From assembly GCA_035500455.1 (NCBI GenBank), contig DATJXG010000313.1, positions 1 to 16,605 of the forward strand: a stretch of DNA of 16,605 nucleotides, written 5' to 3'. This stretch comes from DATJXG01 sp035500455. Its GTDB lineage: Bacteria > Acidobacteriota > Terriglobia > Terriglobales > Acidobacteriaceae. Below the pieces are notes generated by a model. The model saw only the letters and a list, made by a program, of their open reading frames with translations, did no database searches and had not been told where the DNA came from. The translations under genes and the position numbers were made by a program. Below, piece after piece: positions 1 to 6,584 of this stretch. Positions within the stretch are counted from its first letter, which is position 1. Each line of letters starts with the position of its first letter.

Positions 1-1
1 G

Positions 2-148
2 CTCTATGCGCGCTCGCTCGGAATCAACGTAAATCTGCTGTGGGGCGGCGTGTTGTTTCTCTTTGGAGCGATCCTGTGGATCGCTGCCCGAAGAGGCGCA
101 AGAGAATCCAGAGCAGAGCACGCCGATTCGGGGCGTTCCGCTCGTTGA
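2..148 (+). CDS. C-terminal end of a membrane protein (5' end outside window)
   Basis: An open frame enters from the left edge and stops at TGA 146-148, giving 48 visible residues. They hold one clear hydrophobic segment (about residues 11-29, NLLWGGVLFLFGAILWIAA), then an arginine-rich, charged tail, the usual look of a last transmembrane helix with a cytoplasmic C-terminus. No family can be named from so little. The following 216 bases (149-364) contain no convincing gene, and I saw no clear promoter there, so whether this gene is co-transcribed with the transporter downstream is unknown. Confidence 0.55.
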   Translation, partial: LYARSLGINVNLLWGGVLFLFGAILWIAARRGARESRAEHADSGRSAR

Positions 149-364
149 TAACATCGTAGAGACGAATGTCGAGCGCAGAGCTGTGCGCGCGAGGCATCGG
201 GGGCCGTCTGCAAGCTGATTGGCGCATTGCGATAAGTGTCCTGGGCGAGGGTTTCGAACCCGGAGATTACTCTTCGTCCGTGCCCGATGACGTTTTTCTT
301 GTTGGCTTGGGCGCCCTGCCGGAGGATGGGAGCGGTTCGCACGCGGTGCCTCGCGCGGCCTCTC

Positions 365-1345
365 ATGGCTCCCATTCTCGAAGTCCGTGACCTGCACATC
401 GCATACCCCTCGCGATCTGGCACACCCGTTCGCGCCCTCGCCGGGGTGGATTTCTCGCTTTCGTCCGGAGAAATCCTTGGCATCCTCGGAGAATCCGGCT
501 CAGGAAAAAGTACACTTGCCGCCGCACTGTTAAATCTGTTGCCGCCGCAGGGACGGATCTCGCGCGGCTCGGTCTGCTTTGAGGGGATTGATCTCCTGGC
601 GGCAGACGAAGGTAGGCTGCGGGAGATCCGAGGCGCGCGCATCAGCCTGATTCACCAGGAGCCGTCAATCGCGCTACACCCCACAATGCGCGTGCGCGCC
701 CAGGTGGACGAAGTTGTGCGCGCGCACCTGAACACGGCAGGCGGCACGCGGCGCGCGAAGACGGATGCGGCTCTCGGCGCCGTTTTCGGCAGCGAAGCGG
801 GCTCCTTGGGCGCGCGCTATCCGCATGAATTGAGCGGAGGCCAGCGGCAGCGGGTGCTGATCGCGCAGGCAATCGCCTGCGGGCCGTCCATTTTGATTGC
901 CGACGAGCCGACCGCTTCGCTCGACTCTGTGACGCAAGCAGGGATTTTCGCCCTGTTCGGCGAACTACAACGCTCTTTAGGCCTGGCGCTGATTCTGATC
1001 ACTCACAATCCGGCACTGCTCGCCGGATTTGCGCACCGCGTGCTCGTACTCTACGCCGGTGGAATCGCCGAACTCGGGCCCGCGGCTGACGTGATTTCGC
1101 AGCCGAAGCACCCGTACACGAAAGCGCTGCTCGATTCATTGCCGCCGTGGCCCACTCCTGCGGCCAGTACAACTGCGCGGCTGCCGATGATCCCCGGCGA
1201 TTTGCCGGACCTTGCAGCGCCATCCCTCGCCTGCCGGTTCGAGCCGCGCTGCCCTGTGCGGATGGAAGTGTGCAACACGCGCGAACCCGCAGCGACCGCG
1301 CTCGGACCCGCCCACTCGGTTTCCTGCTTCAAGTTCGGCGGATGA
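365..1345 (+). CDS. Peptide-type ABC importer ATPase, DppD/OppD-like
   Basis: A 326-residue ATPase that would sit on the cytoplasmic face of the importer encoded just downstream and power uptake by ATP hydrolysis. Visible motifs are Walker A GESGSGKST (42-50), Q-loop Gln98, signature LSGGQ (156-160), Walker B ILIADE (176-181) and the switch His214. The C-terminus has the oligopeptide-ATPase extension with cysteines 290, 296, 303 and 321 (RCPVRMEVC region). In some DppD proteins such cysteines bind an iron-sulfur cluster; that is family knowledge, not shown here. I start at ATG 365 because homology-like sequence (MAPILEVRDL) begins there. In-frame starts at 236 and 326 add an unlike, Arg/Cys-rich extension, and the GGAGG at 321-325 abuts the 326 ATG too closely. 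Dipeptide, oligopeptide and nickel importers of this class cannot be told apart here. The gene overlaps the next by 4 bases. Confidence 0.93.
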   Translation: MAPILEVRDLHIAYPSRSGTPVRALAGVDFSLSSGEILGILGESGSGKSTLAAALLNLLPPQGRISRGSVCFEGIDLLAADEGRLREIRGARISLIHQEPSIALHPTMRVRAQVDEVVRAHLNTAGGTRRAKTDAALGAVFGSEAGSLGARYPHELSGGQRQRVLIAQAIACGPSILIADEPTASLDSVTQAGIFALFGELQRSLGLALILITHNPALLAGFAHRVLVLYAGGIAELGPAADVISQPKHPYTKALLDSLPPWPTPAASTTARLPMIPGDLPDLAAPSLACRFEPRCPVRMEVCNTREPAATALGPAHSVSCFKFGG

Positions 1346-2175
1346 TCAGCGGTGCTGATCGAGCGATGGAGCCACTCCTGACGGTCGAATCGCTGGTGAA
1401 GCGCTACACGCCGCGCGGTTTCGGAGGCGGGCGCGGCGGAGTGACGGCACTGGACGGCGTCTCATTTTCCATTGCCGAGGGCTCAACGCTGGCAATCGCC
1501 GGCGCGTCGGGATCCGGGAAGAGCACTCTCGCGCTGTGTCTCGCGTGCCTGGAGCGGCCCGCGTCTGGGCAAATCCGCCTGGCAGGGCGTGAACTCACCA
1601 CCCTTACGGAGACGCAACTGCGCGCGGTTCGCCCGCAGATGCAGCTCGTATTTCAGGATCCTTCGAGCTCGCTCAATCCGCGGCTTACGGCTTTCGAAAT
1701 CGTGACGGAGCCGTTCGCGGCTCAGAGCCGATTCTCGGCCTCGGAACGCGCCGCGCGTGCACGCGCGCTTTTTGAGCGGGCTGGGCTGTCATTTCAATCG
1801 GCCACGCGAACCGCGGCGGAATTCAGCGGCGGGCAGCGGCAACGACTGGCCATCGCGCGAGCACTGGCTCTCGAGCCGCGCGTGCTCATCCTGGACGAAG
1901 CGCTCTCCGGGCTCGACGCGTCCGTACAGGCGCAGGTGGCGAATCTGCTTCTCGATCTCCAAGAGGCTTCGCGACTGACTTTTGTGTTCATCACTCACGA
2001 TCTGGCCATGGCCTCTCGCATGGCGGACAGGATTGCCGTGCTCGATCGTGGGCGCATCGCGGAAACCGGGCCGATGGACGAAGTGCTGCGGCAGCCGGCG
2101 CATGCCAGCACACGCGCGCTCATTGCAGCCACGCCACAGTGGAAGGCTGAACTGCGGCAGCAGGCCGACACATGA
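1342..2175 (+). CDS. Peptide-type ABC importer ATPase, DppF/OppF-like
   Basis: The second ATPase of the importer, 277 residues, forming with the upstream ATPase the heterodimeric motor usual for Dpp/Opp systems. Motifs are Walker A GASGSGKST (54-62), Q-loop Gln105 in VFQDPSSSLNP, signature FSGGQ (161-165), Walker B VLILDE (181-186) and switch His219 (ITHD). It lacks most of the Cys-rich C-terminal extension seen in its partner. ATG 1342 overlaps the TGA of the previous gene (ATGA), matching the pattern of the whole operon. ATG 1366 (MEPLLTVESL) is a reasonable alternative, because family similarity starts there. The gene overlaps the first permease gene by 4 bases. Confidence 0.92.
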   Translation: MISGADRAMEPLLTVESLVKRYTPRGFGGGRGGVTALDGVSFSIAEGSTLAIAGASGSGKSTLALCLACLERPASGQIRLAGRELTTLTETQLRAVRPQMQLVFQDPSSSLNPRLTAFEIVTEPFAAQSRFSASERAARARALFERAGLSFQSATRTAAEFSGGQRQRLAIARALALEPRVLILDEALSGLDASVQAQVANLLLDLQEASRLTFVFITHDLAMASRMADRIAVLDRGRIAETGPMDEVLRQPAHASTRALIAATPQWKAELRQQADT

Positions 2176-3149
2176 CGCGCTACCTCGTGCGCCGGACCCT
2201 CCACGCCGTCCTGTTGCTTGCCGGCGTCTCGTTGCTTACGTTTCTTTTCACCGCGCTCGTTCCCGGAAACTATTTCGACGAGATGAAGATGAATCCGCAG
2301 ATCTCGCCGGAAACTGTCGCGGCGCTGCGTGCGAAATATGGAGTGGACCAGCCGCTCGCGTTCCGCTACGTGCATTGGGTCGGAGGATTGCTGCACGGCG
2401 ACCTGGGGTTTTCGTTCGCATACAACACACCGGTGGGCCCGCTGCTGCGCGTGCGTGCGGCAAACACGCTGCTGCTTACCTCCGTAGCCATGCTGCTCGC
2501 GTGGGGCGTGGCGCTTCCGCTGGGAATCTGGAGCGCCGGGCGCGAAAACGGCTGGCCGGATCATTTGATTACGCTCGCGACGGGTGCGTTACTGATTGTT
2601 CCGGACCTCGTCCTAGCGCTCGGCCTCCTGCTCGTGGCCGTGCGCAGCGGCTGGCTGCCGGCCGGCGGGATGGCGGCCGTTGGCGCAGAGCCGACCACGT
2701 GGGCGGCTCTTGGACGCGACTATGCGCTGCACCTTCTGTTACCGGTTACCGCACTGGTACTTTCGTGCGCCCCGATGCTGGTGCGCCACGTCCGTGCTGC
2801 GATGCTCGACGTTTTAGATTCGTCCTTCCTCCGCGCAGCGCGGGGCCACGGAATCCCGCCACGGAGGCTGCTCTATGGCTACGCGCTCCGTGCCGCCGCG
2901 AATCCGCTGCTCGCTCTCTTCGGCTTCAGCATTGGGACTCTGCTCAGCGGCTCCCTGATTATCGAAGTGGTGATGAGCTGGCCAGGGCTCGGACCATTTC
3001 TGCTGGAAGCGATCCTGGGGCGCGATTTGTATGTGGTCATCGGCGGCGTTCTGCTTTCGACCGCGTTTCTGGTGGCGGGAAACCTGGTGGCCGATGTGCT
3101 GCTTTATTGGGCAGATCCGCGAATCCGCGCAGAGCGGGGAAACGGATGA
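2172..3149 (+). CDS. ABC importer permease, DppB/OppB-like
   Basis: An integral inner-membrane permease of 325 residues, one of the two channel subunits. The N-terminal helix (about 9-30) is followed by the DppB hallmark region LRAKYGVDQPLAFRYVHW (52-69) and GDLGFSF (76-82). Several hydrophobic helices follow, and the coupling EAA loop (about 219-246, LRAARGHGIPPRRLLYGYAL) is the part that touches the ATPases. The C-terminal YWADPRIR is also typical. The length fits the family. ATG 2172 overlaps the preceding stop as ATGA, and the gene's own TGA overlaps the next ATG in the same way. Confidence 0.93.
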   Translation: MTRYLVRRTLHAVLLLAGVSLLTFLFTALVPGNYFDEMKMNPQISPETVAALRAKYGVDQPLAFRYVHWVGGLLHGDLGFSFAYNTPVGPLLRVRAANTLLLTSVAMLLAWGVALPLGIWSAGRENGWPDHLITLATGALLIVPDLVLALGLLLVAVRSGWLPAGGMAAVGAEPTTWAALGRDYALHLLLPVTALVLSCAPMLVRHVRAAMLDVLDSSFLRAARGHGIPPRRLLYGYALRAAANPLLALFGFSIGTLLSGSLIIEVVMSWPGLGPFLLEAILGRDLYVVIGGVLLSTAFLVAGNLVADVLLYWADPRIRAERGNG

Positions 3150-4201
3150 AATTACGGGCCAATCTGCGCGCGTGGGTCTTGGTGCTAGCCGTGATGCACG
3201 CTGTGGTCGCGTGCGCTGGATTCTTTGCTCCGTACGATCCCGGCGAGCAGGATCGCGAACATCCGTACGCCCCACCTTCGGCGATTCATTTTCGCGATGG
3301 GTATGGCTCGCTTCACATACGTCCATTTGTGTATCCGCTGCAGCCCGTGGCGGGTTTTTCTGATCGATATCGGGAAGAAAGAGCGGCTCCCGCGCCCATT
3401 CGCTTCTTCGTTACAGGCCAGGGCTACCGGCTGCTGGGGCTGCTGCCGTGCAGGCTGCACCTGTTCGCGGCCGATGGCGCCCGCGTCGCGCTGCTTGGCA
3501 CAGACGGATACGGCCGCGACCAATTCTCGCGCCTGCTATGGGGCGGACAGATCTCGCTCTTCGCCGGACTCATGGCGACGGCTCTGGCGCTCACCTTCGG
3601 CCTGTTCGTGGGAGCAACGGCCGGCTACTGGGGCGGGTGGACAGATGAGATCTTGATGCGGATCGCGGAGCTTTTCCTCGCGCTGCCGTGGCTGTACCTG
3701 CTGTTTGCAATACGCGCGTTCCTGCCGCTCACCGTCAGCCCGCTTGGTGCGTTTTTTCTGGTGACGGGCGTAATCGGCCTCGTCGGCTGGGCGCGGCCCG
3801 CCCGGCTGGTTCGCGGCGTCGTGCTCAGTGCGCGGGAGCGCGACTATGTGCGCGCCGCGCGTGGTTTTGGCGCGAGCCATGCCTACATCCTGCGCCGCCA
3901 TATCCTTCCGCAAACGGCGAGCGTGCTGCTGACTCAGGCCGCGATTCTGGCGCCGCAATACGTGCTGGCGGAGGTGATCCTGTCATTCTTGGGTCTCGGC
4001 GTGCCCGAGCCGGCGCCTAGCTGGGGAAACCTGCTGGCAACTATCCAGCAATACAACGTGCTCACTTCGTACTGGTGGATGATGCTTCCTGTGCTTGTGC
4101 TGACGCCGTTCTTCCTCGGCTACCTGGGGCTCGCGAGTGCGTTGCAGGGCTGGGCAGACCCGTCCAAGATGGAAGCCGTTGGCCCTGGTTCCAGGTGGTG
4201 A
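3146..4201 (+). CDS. ABC importer permease, DppC/OppC-like, with enlarged first periplasmic loop
   Basis: The second permease, 351 residues. It shows the DppC signature GTDGYGRDQFSRLLWG (118-133), several transmembrane segments and the EAA coupling loop (about 230-256, ERDYVRAARGFGASHAYILR). It ends with the characteristic SFLGLGVPEPAPSWGNLL region (280-297). Between the first helix (about 10-28) and the GTD motif lie roughly 90 residues, more than the usual linker, so the protein is longer than the ~300 residues common in the family. The extra piece (31-117) is hydrophilic and would face the periplasm. ATG 3146 overlaps the upstream TGA; the end overlaps the GTG of the binding-protein gene. 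Confidence 0.92.
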   Translation: MKLRANLRAWVLVLAVMHAVVACAGFFAPYDPGEQDREHPYAPPSAIHFRDGYGSLHIRPFVYPLQPVAGFSDRYREERAAPAPIRFFVTGQGYRLLGLLPCRLHLFAADGARVALLGTDGYGRDQFSRLLWGGQISLFAGLMATALALTFGLFVGATAGYWGGWTDEILMRIAELFLALPWLYLLFAIRAFLPLTVSPLGAFFLVTGVIGLVGWARPARLVRGVVLSARERDYVRAARGFGASHAYILRRHILPQTASVLLTQAAILAPQYVLAEVILSFLGLGVPEPAPSWGNLLATIQQYNVLTSYWWMMLPVLVLTPFFLGYLGLASALQGWADPSKMEAVGPGSRW

Positions 4202-5994
4202 GCGTGACGCGATCGGAGTTGTTACAGCGCAGATTTCTCATATTGCTCGTCCTGCTTCTGTGGGCCGTTGCCCAACTCCTTGCAGCGCCGGCGCAGCCGG
4301 AAGGGGCGCGTGAGGAACTTGCACAGGCCTCCGGTGAAACGGGCAGCCCCGGCGGTCGACTGGTGGTAGCGCTGCGCGCGGAGCCGAAGACGCTGAATCC
4401 CGTAATCGCCGCCGATGCTCCCTCGCGCGAGGTGATCGGCGCGATGCAGGCGGACCTGATCCACATCAACCGCGCGAGCCAGCTTACGGAATCGGCGCTC
4501 GCCTCGTCGTGGAAGGTCTCGGGCGACGGTCTACGGTACACGCTCAAGCTGCGCGAGGGCCTCCGTTTTTCGGACAGCCATCCGCTCGATGCCGACGATG
4601 TGTTGTTCACGTTCAAGTTATATCTCGATGAGGCCGTCCACGCTCCGCAGCGCGACCTGCTGGTGATCGGTGGGAAGCCGATCGAAGTTCGCAAGGTGGA
4701 TGCGCACACGGTGCAATTCATTCTCGCGAAGCCTTATTCGGTGGGCGAGCGGCTGTTCGACGGTCTCGAAATTCTGCCGCGCCACCTGCTGGAGAAGCCG
4801 TACCAGGAGGGAAAACTCGCGGAGAGCTGGACGCCCGCGACTTCGCCAGCGCAAATCGCCGGGCTCGGCCCATTCCGCCTGAAAGAGTATGTGCCGGGAC
4901 AGCGGCTGGTGCTCGAGCGCAATCCGTATTACTGGAAAACGGATTCCGCGGGCATTCGTCTGCCCTATCTCGACGAGCTGGTTTTCCTGTTTGTCCCCAG
5001 CGCGGACGCGCAGGTGCTGCGCTTTCGCGCGGGCGAAACGGACGTCATCGCGCGGTTGTCGGCCGGCAACTTCAACGCGCTCTCGCGCGATATGCATGGC
5101 GCCTCGTTCGTAGATGCCGGCCCGGGGCTGGAATACAACTTCCTGTTTTTCAACCTGAACGATCTGGCAGGCAAGACTGCGCCAGCGGTCACCCGGCATC
5201 AGCAATGGTTTCGAGATGTCCGCTTCCGTCAGGCCGTATCGTCGGCGGTCGACCGTGAGGCAATCGTGCGGCTGGTCTACCAGGGTCGGGGTGCGCCGCT
5301 GTGGGGGCTGGTGACTCCGGGCAACCCACGGTGGGTGGACACAGCACTTCCCCACCCGGGTCGGTCACTGGATCGCGCTCGCGACCTGTTGCGCGCCGCG
5401 GGATTCCAATGGAAGGGGGATTCGGCCGGCGAGACGAGGCTCTTCGATGCCGCCGGCCTACCCGTCGAGTTCTCCATCATCAGCAGCTCCTCCAGCGCTG
5501 AGCGCTCCCAGATGGCCACCCTAATCCAGGACGATCTGAAGCAGCTCGGCATGCGAGTTCAGGTGGTTCCTCTCGAATTCCGCTCGCTTCTGGACCGTGT
5601 CTTCCAGACGAAGGAATACGACGCGTGTGTGCTGGGCCTCGCCAGCTTCGACGCCGACCCCAACACTGACATTAACGTTTGGCTCTCCAGCGGAGCACAA
5701 CACCTTTGGGATCCGGAGCAAAGCAAACCCGCAACCGCATGGGAAGCAGAAATCGATCGGCTGATGGATGAGCAGCTGAGTGCGCGTTCTTTCCAGGAGA
5801 GGAAACGCCTCTACGACCGTGCACAGGAACTTCTCGCGGAAAACCAACCCATGATCTTCCTGGCCAGTCCGCACATCCTGGCAGGCGCAAAAAGCGCTCT
5901 CGGCAATTTTCGTCCCGCGGTGCTTGAACCCTACGTTTTGTGGAATGTGGAACAGCTCTTTTGGCGCGAGCCAAGCGGAAAGGCCAGCCCGTGA
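4198..5994 (+). CDS. Family 5 extracellular solute-binding protein (peptide-binding, DppA/OppA-like)
   Basis: The periplasmic binding protein that would deliver substrate, probably peptides, to the importer; 598 residues. A strongly hydrophobic N-terminus (about 12-30, FLILLVLLLWAVAQLLAAPA) reads as a signal peptide for signal peptidase I; no lipobox cysteine is seen. The family 5 signature region runs from LTESALASSWKVSGDGLRYT to the DADDVLFTF stretch (about 95-140). GLGPFRLKEYVPGQ and NPYYW follow, with the C-terminal lobe end near ENQPMIFLASP. I use GTG 4198, which overlaps the permease stop as GTGA like every other junction here. GTG 4204 is an alternative with a better placed AGGTGG (4193-4198). 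The stop overlaps the sigma factor start. Confidence 0.9.
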   Translation: MSVTRSELLQRRFLILLVLLLWAVAQLLAAPAQPEGAREELAQASGETGSPGGRLVVALRAEPKTLNPVIAADAPSREVIGAMQADLIHINRASQLTESALASSWKVSGDGLRYTLKLREGLRFSDSHPLDADDVLFTFKLYLDEAVHAPQRDLLVIGGKPIEVRKVDAHTVQFILAKPYSVGERLFDGLEILPRHLLEKPYQEGKLAESWTPATSPAQIAGLGPFRLKEYVPGQRLVLERNPYYWKTDSAGIRLPYLDELVFLFVPSADAQVLRFRAGETDVIARLSAGNFNALSRDMHGASFVDAGPGLEYNFLFFNLNDLAGKTAPAVTRHQQWFRDVRFRQAVSSAVDREAIVRLVYQGRGAPLWGLVTPGNPRWVDTALPHPGRSLDRARDLLRAAGFQWKGDSAGETRLFDAAGLPVEFSIISSSSSAERSQMATLIQDDLKQLGMRVQVVPLEFRSLLDRVFQTKEYDACVLGLASFDADPNTDINVWLSSGAQHLWDPEQSKPATAWEAEIDRLMDEQLSARSFQERKRLYDRAQELLAENQPMIFLASPHILAGAKSALGNFRPAVLEPYVLWNVEQLFWREPSGKASP

Positions 5995-6584
5995 GCTCCG
6001 CCAAAGCCCGCCCTGCCGAGAAGCCGGCAAGATCGCCGGACGATGCCCGGCTCGTAAAGGACTGCCTCGCCGGCCACGAAGAGGCCTGGGCGCTGCTGAT
6101 CGACAAATACAAAGCACTCATCTATTCCATACCCGTGAAATGCGGACTCCCGCAGCAGGATGCGGCCGACATCTTCCAGACGACATGCCTCGAATTGCTC
6201 GTCCGACTCGGGGAGCTGCGCGAGGTGCGTGCGCTCCCCAAGTGGCTCATTCAAGTGGCGCACCATCAATGCTGGCAGTGGCAGCACCGGTCGCGGCGCT
6301 TCGTAAGCCGCGACTCCGCGGACGACCCCATCGAACCTGAAGTACCACCCGTCGCCGAGAGTCTGCTGCAGCAATCCGAGCAGGAGCAGATGATGCGCGA
6401 GGCCATTGCGGGGCTCGCCCCGCGATGTCGCCATCTCGTCGAGCTCTTGTTCTTCGAAGAAACGACGCGCCCTTACAGCGAAATTGCCGCCGAGCTCGGT
6501 GTCGCGGTCGGCTCCATCGGCTTCATCCGCCAGAAGTGCATCGAGCGGCTACGCCGCCGTTTGGAAGAAATAGGGTTCGCATGA
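5991..6584 (+). CDS. ECF-like sigma-70 family RNA polymerase sigma factor
   Basis: A 197-residue alternative sigma factor. Region 2 spans about residues 19-105 (DARLVKDCLAGHEEAWALLI through DAADIFQTTCLELL to WLIQVAHHQCWQWQHR). Region 4 spans about 138-193 with a helix-turn-helix at PYSEIAAELGVAVGSIGFIR. Region 3 is absent, as in ECF sigma factors; the two halves are joined by an acidic, proline-containing linker (106-128). GTG 5991 overlaps the stop of the binding-protein gene (GTGA), and the TGA overlaps the CHAT start (ATGA). No anti-sigma gene sits directly beside it. The His/Cys-motif protein at 9602 is the nearest candidate regulator. It may drive this locus itself, but I could not identify a matching promoter. 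Confidence 0.9.
   Translation: MSSAKARPAEKPARSPDDARLVKDCLAGHEEAWALLIDKYKALIYSIPVKCGLPQQDAADIFQTTCLELLVRLGELREVRALPKWLIQVAHHQCWQWQHRSRRFVSRDSADDPIEPEVPPVAESLLQQSEQEQMMREAIAGLAPRCRHLVELLFFEETTRPYSEIAAELGVAVGSIGFIRQKCIERLRRRLEEIGFA

Noticed and set aside
240..290. tRNA-like T-arm (GGTTTCGAACCCGG) upstream of the transporter
   Set aside because: The stem around the loop does not reach five pairs and no anticodon or acceptor arm can be built on either strand.
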